A stretch of 17,027 nucleotides of DNA, from assembly GCA_910592205.1 (NCBI GenBank), contig CAJVPJ010000768.1, forward strand, positions 1 to 17,027. The letters run 5' to 3'. Of the stretch, positions 1 through 8,908 are shown in pieces. Each line of letters starts with the position of its first letter. Position 1 is the first letter of the stretch. The DNA comes from Paraglomus occultum. Lineage: Eukaryota; Glomeromycota; Glomeromycetes; Paraglomerales; Paraglomeraceae. The position numbers were made by a program, and so were the translations under genes. The notes beneath the pieces were generated by a model. That model was not told the origin of the DNA. It made no database searches and saw only the letters and a program-made list of their open reading frames with translations.

Positions 1-183
1 ACTAGAATTTAAATCAAGAAAGTATAGCTATTCAGATCTAATCGTTTTCAATCGACGTCGTAATTCTAAAAAGAAAAACGACCGAGACATACTGCATTGT
101 TGAACGTCGGTTTTTTAGCTATCAAATAATAACGAGTTTGCTTCTCCTTCTTGTTCTTAAATAACAATAGGCGTGCACTCAAC

Positions 184-249
184 ATGGCTGATACATCCAG
201 TCAGTCACTGTTTGAAGCACCCCCATCCCGGACCACGCCGAGTGCTTAA
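184..249 (+). pseudogene. Possible relic or 5' fragment of the local FEATP-motif gene family
   Basis: A 21-codon frame reads MADTSSQSLFEAPP and then SRTTPSA before a TAA. Its core SQSLFEAPP resembles the start of the mature coding part of the minus-strand gene at 3492-2662 (NQSLFEST) and the FEATP of the gene at 15253. The DNA match with the minus-strand gene is close: over the stretch GATACAYCCAGTCARTCACTG and the following TTTGAA there are only a couple of differences. The phase-2 splice position of the relatives falls inside an AG/T here, so the piece is either an exon 2 whose CCAG is a real acceptor, or a copy whose ATG was captured. The frame stops too early to encode the rest of the family. 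Upstream sequence outside the window could hold earlier exons. I see the motif directly; relic status is inference. Confidence 0.35.
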
Positions 250-259
250 CGGGATGGGG
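221..259. repeat. GC-rich perfect 10-bp inverted repeat (hairpin)
   Basis: CCCCATCCCG at 221-230 is perfectly complementary to CGGGATGGGG at 250-259, with a 19-nt loop that contains the TAA of the short frame at 184-249. It is conspicuous because the surrounding DNA is strongly AT-rich. A transcript could fold here; function is unknown. Confidence 0.6.
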
Positions 260-579
260 TGGTGTTCAGGAGTGTTAAATACAAGTATATTTATTATATA
301 ACACTCTTACTATACAATATTTGTATTAACTTTTAGTATTCTAATCTATTAGTATATTTACTTGGTTTTTTTACAATTGATGATGCTAAACTTTTTAAAT
401 TGTATTTAAAACTGGTATTATATTATGTTACCAAACTTTTAATATTGTATAAGCACGCGCGCTATTATATTAATTAACAGTCATTTGTAAGTCTAATGCT
501 CCAGTTATGTAAGAGAAATAGTTTGATATAAAATATACAAACTGTTAAAACGAGACAAATTAATGCTGTTTCTAGTGTA
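260..579. other. Gene-free AT-rich interval
   Basis: This stretch holds many short T and A runs and stops in all frames. I see no exon, RNA gene or repeat that I can support. Confidence 0.5.
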
Positions 580-756
580 CAGTCAAAGCTGGCTAGAACG
601 AACGATAACGAAGATCTGTTTATAACGAAGATTTTCTCTAAGCCAATTATAAATAGTCATACTCTTAGCTATAAAAGTGACATTCGTTATAAGGAATTTC
701 TGGTTATAAAGAATATTTTCTCTGGTCCGTAGAATTCGTTATAACCAGATTGACTG
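580..756. mobile_element. pogo/Tc1-mariner-type MITE with TA target duplications
   Basis: The 177-bp element starts CAGTCAAAGCTGG and ends CCAGATTGACTG, and is flanked on both sides by TA (578-579 and 757-758), the target duplication of pogo/Tc1-mariner elements. The terminal repeats are imperfect. The reverse complement of the right end reads CAGTCAATCTGGTTATAACG, matching the left end with a few differences and a small length change. The interior carries several repeats of TTATAACGAA or its complement. There is no coding capacity, so it is non-autonomous. The TAACGAA motif is typical of pogo-like ends, and a second MITE at 6009-6178 has the same style. Confidence 0.75.
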
Positions 757-758
757 TA

Positions 759-2497
759 TACACAAGTTTGTAACAATGCAGTACAAAAGAAATACGAACG
801 TTAGAAATTACGTAATATATTTCTGCATTAAGGCACAGAGCATTTATCTTACAGCTATGCGTAAACAAACTATCGGGAGAATTGTATACCGTACACAGTT
901 TACCATTGTTATACTATTTCTGGATAACGTGATATAAATATATGGACAACTATGTTTGGCAAGAAACTTTACTGAATCAATTTGCAAATCTTGATTTAAC
1001 CTTGAGCTAAATAAATTCGATAATCGAATCCATAACTCCAAGTGCCAATTGAATTTCATACTTATTGCGACATATCATATTTGCTGTTGCAAAGACTCGC
1101 ATTCGCAAGTCTGCGTACGTTGAGTATAAAAATTTTTTCATACCCCCTCCCCCCTATTTACTGCACACTCCTGTATATGCATGCGCTCCTTGTACCTTTT
1201 TTACAAACTATGATCTTTTGATTGTGACACGTAGCACATAACAAAAGATGAAACACCGATCGATATAACAAAAAAAAAGAGCGGAAAGTCGGGAGACGTA
1301 CATGACACAAATATTTTGATGTCATGATGGGCGCAAACCAATTCATATCCTTATTTAGAAAGCATTATAAAGTATTGTGTTTTTTTACTAAAGAAAGTTA
1401 GATCATAATACTGCAATCCAATCGGAGGACAAATTAAAAGTACCGTTATTACACAGATACGTAAATTACTTTCAACATATCTCGTTACGTAGGTAAATAA
1501 CTAAGTATTTTAAACAGAGGTGGTTTATTTTGTGATATGTATGAATTGTTTAGACGACCCAACTTTTCGTTCGACATACTCGAACCAATCTACGTTCCTG
1601 ATTAACAAGATAGTTTTCTGCATTATACTTGTATGAAATTTTATTTAGATTAACGAACGTACAATCTTGACGGCAATTGATCGGTTAATAATGGACTATT
1701 TTTCTTACAAGGTGCACAATTAAATTAACTAAAGTAAGCGACTACGCAAGGAGAAGAGATTGTAGAATAGTTATTCCAAATCTATTTTTAGCAACATTGG
1801 TATCAAGAGATTAATATTATTTATTGTCATGCTCCATACAATATCTAGATTCCGTTAATTTTTAGTATTCAAATTTGTTCAAACATGCGTATGTAAAGTT
1901 AAATTTGACATGGTACTTTCAATTTAAATAGTTTCTTTCGTATCCTTCTCTTCGCTTAATGTTTCACGGACTGCCGCTAAGTCTATTCCGGGTGTAACAC
2001 ATCGTTCAGGGGTATTTTAAGTTGGTTAAGATCAAGTGTAGCATCTCTTCTTGACAGTGTAGTATCTGCAACAAGGGTTCAGGAGAAAATAAAAAATTTT
2101 TTATTTTTTTTGCCGTTCACAATATTTAAAACTTTTAGTTTAATAAGTAAATAAATCGTCATTGACTGTTGCGAAAACAATTATCAAAGTCAGCGTGTTT
2201 TTTTTGTCATAAATAACAAGCTACAATTTGAGAGCAGACTTTACTCTAAGATTTACCTATATGCAAGTTAATGATAATGGATATGCTTATGCGTCTTTGC
2301 GCCCATGATAATGATTATACTAATAGAGTTTTAACCATATATACGACATATTTTAAAATAAGTCTTACAGCTGGTTTGTTTATCTGTGTATCTTGTAATT
2401 GGTCGGGTTTGTCAAGTAAATGTAATAATATATATATATTATTCAATTTAATATGAGATGCAAATTAATGTTTATAAAATATAAGTTTTGAAGGAAG
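759..2497. other. Gene-poor AT-rich interval
   Basis: No exon with supporting splice sites or family similarity was found on either strand. Open frames here are short, lack recognizable motifs and fit chance expectation for this base composition. Homopolymer T/A runs occur near 1270, 2095 and 2200. The piece around 1500-1600 (FCDMYELFRRPNFSFD in one frame) has a protein-like look but no second line of evidence. Confidence 0.45.
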
Positions 2498-2503
2498 TTT
2501 ATT
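2498..2503 (-). terminator. Candidate polyadenylation signal for the minus-strand gene
   Basis: The plus-strand TTTATT reads AATAAA on the minus strand, about 160 nt after the TGA at 2664-2662. It is the nearest canonical signal that I see; the hexamer alone is common in AT-rich DNA. Confidence 0.35.
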
Positions 2504-2661
2504 ATAGAGGACTTGAGAGTTTGTCAGACTCCGTTAAAAGCATAACCTCGTTAACCATATACTAATAAGTTGAGGTAAAAAAGTATAAAACAAGAAAAAA
2601 TTGCGCGCTTTAAAGCAATGTAAAGGTAAGTTATAAGGTAAGAATGCTCGATTATAAGAGC

Positions 2662-3492
2662 TCACTGACGTAGTTTATCCATGCATAATGAGACAAAAGT
2701 AGTCAGGTCTTTGGTGCTCTAAATCATTAAAACACGTTAGTATTGCAAGAATTACATGGATTTAAAGAGCATGAATATATAACAAACAAATTACCAAGCG
2801 AGACAGCCCTTGTTTATTAATAGTATTTTTATCGTCATTCGGTTCATTGAGTGTCTCACACAATTTGTCGACCGATTTCTTGACAGCATCCAAAGTACAT
2901 TGCTTCACACAATTGCGGCACTGTTTCGGAGCTTTTGTTTCATCACCGATTGACTCGTCAATTAGCATTTTCGTCTTATAACTTTTGCATGGGGTTGCTT
3001 CAAACAGTTTGATTGCAGATAATTCTTCTGTAATTTTCTGAAGTTGCGATAAAGTCTAGAAAAGATTTAATTGTTATAGTAAGTATATAATAATGAGAAA
3101 AAATAAAATATTTATTAAGACCATAAATTACCAACTGTGACAACATTTGTTTTTTAACGTTGTCATTTTCAGTCATCTCATATTTCGTATTAGCGATATC
3201 AGATACCAGTTCGCAAAGCCGGTCAACAGACTTTTCTAGATTGATCAACGCAGTATATTGGCTTTCACATTCGAGACATGGGTTGCGTTGACAAGTTGGT
3301 TTTAGTACCGAAAACTTTGCATTACAATCTGATAGTTTGCCGTAACTACATTTGCAGGTGCTTTCAAACAGTGATTGACTGGGTGTATCGTAAAAACAAA
3401 AATAACACAATAAAGTATCAGATAATATAAAACAATTATGTAAAACAATGCTGTTATAGAAACATTATGAAATTAATAAATTACTTTGACAT
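2662..3492 (-). CDS. Cysteine-rich two-module protein, 190 aa, four exons, fused tandem duplicate
   Basis: Exons on the minus strand are 3492-3485, 3378-3132, 3055-2795 and 2718-2662; introns of 106, 76 and 76 bp all start GT and end AG, with phases 2, 0 and 0. The last intron contains TACTAAC ahead of its TTTAG acceptor. The start ATG has the context GCCACCATG; the tiny first exon codes only MS plus two bases and is the least certain part. The product begins NQSLFEST. It contains two related modules: CLEC followed by SVDRLCE and MLSQL, then CRNC followed by SVDKLCE and GLSRL. Each is followed across a splice site by a short helix (TLSQL, STKDL). A FEATP motif opens module two. There are 13 cysteines, including CKC and two CxxC pairs, so metal binding or disulphides are possible. 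No signal peptide or membrane segment is visible. I do not recognise the family. It shares intron phases and terminal-exon style with the genes at 11962 and 15253. Confidence 0.78.
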
Positions 3493-3553
3493 GGTGGCCT
3501 TGAACTGTTTAAACACCGCTTGTTTAATCTGGATACGCGTACGATAATTTGTC

Positions 3554-3559
3554 TTATAA
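3554..3559 (-). promoter_or_regulatory. Candidate TATA-like box upstream of the minus-strand gene
   Basis: TATAAG on the minus strand lies about 60 nt before the proposed ATG at 3492. The position is reasonable for a short 5' leader, but TATA-like strings are frequent in this DNA, so it is a weak call. Confidence 0.25.
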
Positions 3560-3720
3560 ATGCAAAAAGAAAAAAAAACACGTTTTTTTTGTGAGCGAAA
3601 AAAACCAAACAATAAAGCATTAATAGTAATATTTAGTATAAATCATAACGAATGTATGCCAAATATCACATACCTTGTAGGCGTAAAATGACGTGCGATT
3701 GTAGGAAAAGGTTTAAAACT

Positions 3721-4058
3721 TGGTGTATATATACACGTTTTTGTTCCACAGCAAATGGTTAGGGGAGCCAGGAGTGCAGTCTTGTCTAATAAACAGCAAA
3801 GAGCTTCTATACATATTTATTTATATGTGCCTATTCTGTTCTGTTATTACGACTGTTCTATGCAAACGCTTTACAAAAACTGGCGTATATGTACACGTTT
3901 TTTGTTCCACAGCAAATGGTTAAGGAGTGGCAAGGAGTACAGTCTTGTCTAATAAACAGCAAAGAGCTTCTATATTAGCTTGTATTTTGTCCGTATACAT
4001 ATTTATTTATATGTGTCTATTCTGTTATTACTGTTCTATGCAAACGCTTTACAGCAGG
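3721..4058. repeat. Two-copy tandem direct repeat (units about 160 and 178 bp)
   Basis: Unit one (3721-3880) begins TGGTGTATATATACACGTTT and unit two (3881 to about 4058) begins TGGCGTATATGTACACGTTT. Shared blocks in the same order include GTTCCACAGCAAATGGTTA, CAGTCTTGTCTAATAAACAG, CATATTTATTTATATGTG and ATGCAAACGCTTTACA. Unit two carries an extra stretch of about 23 bp after AGCTTCTATA, and unit one an extra CTGTT-like stretch plus a CGA. It is a non-coding recent duplication, lying directly upstream of the minus-strand gene at 3492. Open frames across it exist only because the repeat is stop-poor. Confidence 0.85.
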
Positions 4059-5286
4059 TAATAAATCAGTGCGTGCTAGCTATAATAAGCCAAAGCACAA
4101 CATGTTAATTGAGTATTTTCCGCTGCTATTCCGACATTTACCGCTTTTTTTTCTCGAATTATTCTCACGCTTATGACCAATAATGAACATATACTTATTT
4201 TGGACAACCCCCTCAAAAATCTAACGCTACTATTGCAGCCGGTTTATTCAAAATTATGCAAATCACGGTAAAAGCGACGAATAGAATAAATGGTTTATTT
4301 TTGCGCATATTGCCAAAAATAATTATGGTATAATTATTCTAGCTAATTTACAACCTTAACTACACGTACGCCATTAACATATCGGCGACATATTTGGGTA
4401 TGTAACATGTAGTGTAACAAAGTTTTAGTTCGAGAAATTGCGCAACTTGTAAATATAAGTTACTGCGTTTTATATAAATACAAAAAATAATTGACTCATG
4501 TTTGATATTACAAGCGGTATAATTATAGACACACATAATTACTTATTATACGGCCTTAAGTGGGAACGTTTTCTCAAATATATTCTCTGAGTTATTTAAT
4601 GTTCTGAGAAATTTGTCCCAAAAACTAATGGTTGGAAATTGTATGTTTGTCCACATTAGTCGTGCTTTTTATAATAAAATATAACGCAAGTTAATAAGTT
4701 AGGTGTTAAATTTAAGTATAATTGTCTGGATATTGAGCGGACACTTGCCGATTGTAAATTATATTACATATTAGATTTTTTTTACCCAAGTAATAAACTA
4801 TAATTTCAAAGAAAATTGTCGAAATATTAACAACCATGTATTATACAGTTTCTTTAAACATAATTTAATTTGGATAAACGTAAGCATATAAAGTTTATAC
4901 TAGCAATTTTCGAACACCAGTCGTCAATTTTGATTATAAAATAACTCCAAAATTTTTGGTTTATAAAACAAAGCAGTGTCAGCTTTGCTATATCTTAATC
5001 TTTGGATTACTATAACACTGCTGTTTCCAAGAAATATTTAAACATTTTTCAACGTGGATAAATTATTAATGCTTGGGAGTGTAATGTAACTATAAAAACA
5101 ATTACACAGACACTTGATTAACTCTCTTTAACAATTGGTAAAGTGATTAAACTTTAGAAAGACTACGTAAGCTGACAGATAGAAAATACTCGTGCTTTGA
5201 AACGTCCTAAGATACATTGAAAGGCAAACGTTAAAGAAATGAGATATACAATTAAACATAATTTTCATAAAATTTGAATATTATCG
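4059..5286. other. Gene-free AT-rich interval
   Basis: Stops are dense in all frames and I see no exon-like block. A short palindrome of about 9 bp per arm (AATAATTAT / ATAATTATT) lies near 4317-4338. Nothing else is supportable. Confidence 0.5.
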
Positions 5287-5618
5287 TTAGAAGCCTTGCC
5301 ATCAATGGGGAAAAAAGCGGAAAAAAGCTTAATAGAAAATGCTGCATGCGAATAATGAACCAAGTTTGAGCTATTTGAAGAAAAATGGGAAAGATTAATC
5401 TTGGAAAAAGCCCACAAACGATGGTCAAGAGTTTAATCAAAAAGTATATAGACATTTGAAACAATTTATTCTTTTCTGTTCGTTTCTTAAAAAATCAATA
5501 TAATTACCTTCTTAACCTGCATAGAGCCTTTAATATTGGAGAAAAAGTAAAAGCTTGCGTAAGCTGCCAAGAACAAAGAAAAATTATAGACAAGACTCTA
5601 GGAAGAATGACTGACTGA
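5287..5618 (+). pseudogene. Possible decayed copy of the CxxC module family
   Basis: Two plus-strand pieces look protein-like. Piece one (5287-5436) reads LEALPSMGKKAEKSLIENA, meets TAA and TGA at 5353-5358, and continues in the same frame through KFELFEEKWERLILEKAHKR to a TAA at 5434. Piece two runs to a TGA at 5616 and contains VKACVSCQEQRKIIDKTLG. Its CVSC followed by a Q and an amphipathic helix resembles CLECESQYTALI and CRNCVKQCTLDAV of the gene at 2662-3492. No convincing splice sites join the pieces and two in-frame stops interrupt the first, so if it belongs to the family it is broken. The similarity is short and could be chance. Confidence 0.25.
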
Positions 5619-6008
5619 ATTTTTGTTGGTAGAATAAGCAAAAAAAATTCGATCATGTTAGCACATTTTGATACATATATTTTATTTTTTGAGTTATTAT
5701 TCGATGCAATTTAAATATTATGAAGTATTTTACTTGAACAAAACTGCTCGGACCTGTCTTATAATCGAAATTCGATGACTAAAGTTAGGAAATCGCTTAC
5801 AAGGCTAGATTTTTGCTCAACATTAAATTGACTTTTTAAGATATATGCATGTCAATATTGTCAACAAATTTGCTTAAAATTTTTGCTTGTTTACTTAGTA
5901 AAGAAAAAGTTTAACATGTAGCGAACTATCAACTTTTCGACTATCGTATCAGCAAGTATCCATTCATTCATGTCCAGGTACTGTGTGTTTCTACATACAC
6001 ATATTACG

Positions 6009-6178
6009 CAGTGAAACCGGATATAACAAAGGAGACCGTGCAGACACTTTTCTTCGTTATATCGAGGGATTCGTTATATCCAGGAAATTTTACTAGACAA
6101 AATTCGAAACATAAAAAAAAAGCATCGCTATATCCAGGTTTTCGTTATATTCAAACTTCGTTATATCCAGGTTCACTG
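6009..6178. mobile_element. Second pogo-type MITE, 170 bp
   Basis: The left end reads CAGTGAAACCGGATATAACA and the reverse complement of the right end reads CAGTGAACCTGGATATAACG, giving terminal inverted repeats of about 20 bp with a few differences. The interior repeats TTCGTTATATCCAGG and variants at least four times, so the element may have grown by internal duplication of its end. No TA duplication is intact at either edge, which suggests decay or that the exact ends are off by a few bases. It has no transposase frame. It sits 58 bp from the Tigger element at 6236. Confidence 0.7.
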
Positions 6179-6235
6179 TGTACTAGTTCTTTATTTATTT
6201 AATTTCCAACATTGTACTGTACGTATACTGTATAG

Positions 6236-7902
6236 CACTGGTTCTAGTACCCACCTCGATCAGTACCAGGTCTTGTACTAGTCGCTTCTCATTCATTTGT
6301 ATCCGGGATACTTAACTGGTTTATAGTATTTATTATATTTATTACCTACTAATTATTTCCAACAATTGACAAAATCTGTCATATTTGCAAGGTAATAATC
6401 ATTTTCGACCATATCTCTAGCATCACCCACATTCGCGTTATTAACTGTATTTGCTTCCTCTTCTATGATTATGATGTCATTTTGATCACTACCTAGAACA
6501 CTGTCATAATCAAAGATTAGTTCATCTTCACTTTCATTCCTCTTATTTGATATTCCACACAATTTAAGGATTTTTTTATCATATTTATATCTAGAGCATC
6601 CCATGAATCTTTAATCTACTTGGTTATGGTTTCATACGATGGTTGTCTAATATTACCAGAAGGAAAGAGATTTTTTACCGCCTCTGCCATCCAGACGTTA
6701 TATTGGTGATATAACTGCAATAACGTATTAGTTAAAACATCTGAAAACTATGACAACGGTCGGGTTAGTTCACTCTTATAATCAATAAAATATTACTTGC
6801 CTTTGATTTAAATAATTTATTGATTGCTACATCAAGAGGCTGCGCACGAGATGTCAACCCCCGGGAATTGTTGCAATATCAATCTTCTTTTCACCAAGAT
6901 GGCGTTTGACTGAATCTAGCAAATGAGCAGAAAAGGAATCCATGACAAGAAGAGAACGGGAATTAGAAATCATTGCACGTTTCGTCCATACGTGGTTAAT
7001 CCAATAAATAATTCATCCATCCAGTGGATTAGCTCGAACTAAAACATTCTGGGGAAGAATATTCTACAGTTTAAAGATAACTAGAGGCGGAAGTTTGCTA
7101 CCATCTGCACCATACAACTGAGAACCACGGTGAAGGAACTTTGTTCATAATTAGTAGTATGGGTACTGACAGTTCGAGCTCTGACGTTATCATTAGTGTT
7201 ATTGTTTGGTAAGTTAAACGTTAAGGGGGTCTCATTCCATGCTACCTATAAGTGAAAGCGGGTAGTCATACTCTATTCGCCGGTATAAGATAAACGAGGA
7301 AAACTCATGCTGTAATTCATTTAAAGTATCCGGCAGACGCTGAGCGACAGTTGTTCGGCGGCGGTTACATAAGTTGTTACGAGACAAACACTGTCAATCC
7401 ATTTATTACTGATTTGGTGTTAGGTATCTATCTGCCAATTCTTTGCTTTACCATCTCTTTCGCCTTCATTTAGACCATATACTGAGTAATAACGTTTTTT
7501 TTAGCCCTGTGCCTTATCCAAAAACTAATACAGTCTCGAATTTAGAAACTTTGGTGGTGCAAACGCCTGATACCTGGGCGCACGTTTAACAACTCCGTTT
7601 TCTTCGATATCCAATCTCGTAGTGTTTAGGCTCAATATCAAATTTTTTTGCTGTTGCGCGTTTACTGTAACCCTTTTCATGATACATAATTATGATTAAC
7701 TTTTCTCGTACATTTCATTGACGTCGTACTTTTTGAGTTGTATTTGCATAACGAATGCCCGTTTTCCGCGTGTGCAAATTATCGATTATCTAATACGAAT
7801 ATGATTGCAAGAAAATCACTACCAAAATTACTAATGTACCCCCTTAATACAGTATCTTCCCCTGGTATAATACCCTCCTCACACAGGGTACTAGAACCGG
7901 TA
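6236..7902. mobile_element. Degenerate pogo/Tigger DNA transposon, about 1.67 kb
   Basis: Terminal inverted repeats of 17 bp match at 15 positions: CACTGGTTCTAGTACCC at 6236-6252 and the complement of TACCGGTTCTAGTACCC at 7886-7902. Subterminal CAGTACCAGG and a complementary CCTGGTATAATACC-like block mirror each other. A TA lies just outside the left end (6233-6234), one base from the proposed boundary, and the right boundary is ambiguous by one or two bases. Inside is a single transposase pseudogene on the minus strand. The length is near the low end of what is usual for intact pogo/Tigger elements (roughly 2 kb), consistent with internal loss. Confidence 0.8.
6353..7738 (-). pseudogene. Tigger/pogo transposase pseudogene (CENP-B-type HTH plus DDE)
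   Basis: Read from 7738 downward, the minus strand gives in several frames a helix-turn-helix region (KGYSKRATAKKFDIE, about 7680-7640), then RRTTVAQRLPDTLNEL, the conserved PLTFNLPNNNT, FTVVLSCMADGSKLPPLVIF-like sequence with a shift, RSLLVMDSFSAHLLDSVKRH, IATIPGG, TSRAQPLDVAINKLF and a C-terminal tail with KSLNCGISN-like and FDYDSVLGSD. These are hallmark strings of the pogo/Tigger DDE_1 transposase. The aspartates of MDSF and QPLD remain, but the first acidic site is spoiled by an inserted base (GSMEWNETP instead of a DETP form). At least several frameshifts and stops break the chain, for example a TGA after IPGG. Only the last 83 codons are uninterrupted. It cannot make active transposase. 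Confidence 0.9.
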
Positions 7903-7994
7903 GTTTGTCAGGTCTACTGTAACTGTAATCACGTGAATGTCTTATATAAATTTAATGCAAATATTTTACCGATCATTAACCACTAATAATACGA

Positions 7995-8339
7995 TTGTCA
8001 CAAAGCAAAGTTAGTAGCATAAACTGTGTTAACAGTAATATTAGTATGTATTATGTAAGAAAATGTCTTAGCATACTAACCCAGACGTTGTTTTTTGACT
8101 CGCAATACCTGTTACTTGAAAGCGTAATTTACCATCAAACAACCGTAGTAGACCAAGAGATAGGTAAACTTAGCAGAGAGGAGATCCAAATTGACGATGC
8201 TATATATTCGGAAAAAACAAGAGTGAGAGGCAATTTCTGTATTTTCAACAAACTCACTCGTTATACTTACGTTCTTGGTGCGCAAAACTTAAGTTTTAAT
8301 AATATTATTGACAATATTTTTAACCAAAATCAGAAATAA
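7995..8339 (+). other. Unexplained 114-codon open frame (97 aa from ATG 8046)
   Basis: The frame starts 92 bp beyond the right end of the Tigger element and ends TAA. From the first ATG (8046) it would encode 97 aa, with a hydrophilic centre VVDQEIGKLSREEIQIDD. A run this long is near the chance limit for a 17-kb AT-rich sequence read in six frames. It has no motif I recognise, no signal peptide and no clear splice sites. Its start LSQSKVSS resembles LSQSKPSS of the gene at 15253, which may be coincidence. It could be an exon, a transposon passenger or noise. Confidence 0.22.
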
Positions 8340-8784
8340 AAACAAGGTTTATGAAAAAAATATTACACCCCGATTGTGCTTTTTGAAACTTATCAAATTG
8401 TTTCTTGGCATTGCGCCAAAATTTTCTGAGCAGAATACAATAACGGGATAATTCAACTCATTCAAATAGTTTTACTGTTACATAAGTTTTAATCGTATAG
8501 TAGAACTCCGCTGGGTTTGTCTATGTTTTATTGAAATTTTGAGGAACAACGAGTTTGCAGCGCATGTAGTATAGTGCAAGCCAGACCTACATGATTGTAG
8601 TTACCTAGAAGATCTGCGGCACAGAATTCGCAGCCTACTCTGAAAGGAAAAAATAATGACAATACATAAAACTATATTTTATTGGTCTGAGCGTTACAAT
8701 GTGTCGGTCTTATTAGCGTCTATAAAGTTATTTATAAAATACGGGCTAGAGCTATAAGCTATTATTAAATTACAGTATGATATA
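8340..8784. other. Gene-free AT-rich interval
   Basis: No exon, RNA gene or repeat could be supported on either strand. Confidence 0.5.
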
Positions 8785-8816
8785 GTCGGGCATATTATAG
8801 CTTGCTTATACCCGAC
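8785..8816. repeat. Short hairpin
   Basis: GTCGGGCATA (8785-8794) pairs with TATACCCGAC (8807-8816) over 10 bp with one mismatch and a 12-nt loop. It is a stable stem for such AT-rich DNA. No RNA family is recognised. Confidence 0.5.
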
Positions 8817-8833
8817 CATCAAGTTGGTGGGGA

Positions 8834-8856
8834 ATTACTATACAACGTATAGTAAT
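8834..8856. repeat. Perfect 10-bp palindrome with 3-nt loop
   Basis: ATTACTATAC (8834-8843), AAC loop, GTATAGTAAT (8847-8856). It is 18 bp from the preceding hairpin, so the pair could fold as consecutive stems. Confidence 0.6.
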
Positions 8857-8876
8857 ATACCAGCAAAGTAACTTAC

Positions 8877-8908
8877 TAGAATAGAATAAAATAGAATGGA
8901 ATGGAATA
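8877..8908. repeat. Degenerate pentamer repeat
   Basis: Repeats of TAGAA/TGGAA with interruptions (TAGAATAGAATAAAATAGAA then TGGAATGGAATA). It is a simple-sequence tract with no other feature. Confidence 0.65.

Noticed and set aside
215-275. Resemblance to 5S rRNA on the minus strand (CCCATCCCG followed by TTAAGC)
   Set aside because: Only two short blocks agree. The order and spacing of the 5S helices and its internal promoter are not present.
844-1346. Two minus-strand open frames of 62-71 codons
   Set aside because: No motif, no family similarity, no splice support, and length within chance for this composition.
2271-2456. 61-codon plus-strand open frame
   Set aside because: Low-complexity ending and no supporting signal.
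3000-3410. Treating the 136-codon minus-strand frame as one uninterrupted gene
   Set aside because: Its 3' part reads through a clear 76-bp GT-AG intron. The frame starts at TTG with no ATG, inside the preceding intron. The spliced model fits the paralogues.
3720-3952. Two overlapping plus-strand frames
   Set aside because: They are by-products of the tandem repeat.
5252-5464. 70-codon hydrophobic minus-strand frame
   Set aside because: It is the complement of an A-rich plus-strand segment that looks more protein-like. Hydrophobic frames opposite A-rich DNA are common artefacts.
6011-6202. 63-codon frame with repeated SLYPG
   Set aside because: It lies inside the MITE; the peptide repeat is the translation of repeated TATATCCAGG end motifs.
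7738-7986. 82-codon plus-strand frame
   Set aside because: It spans the right end of the dead Tigger element on the strand opposite to the transposase.
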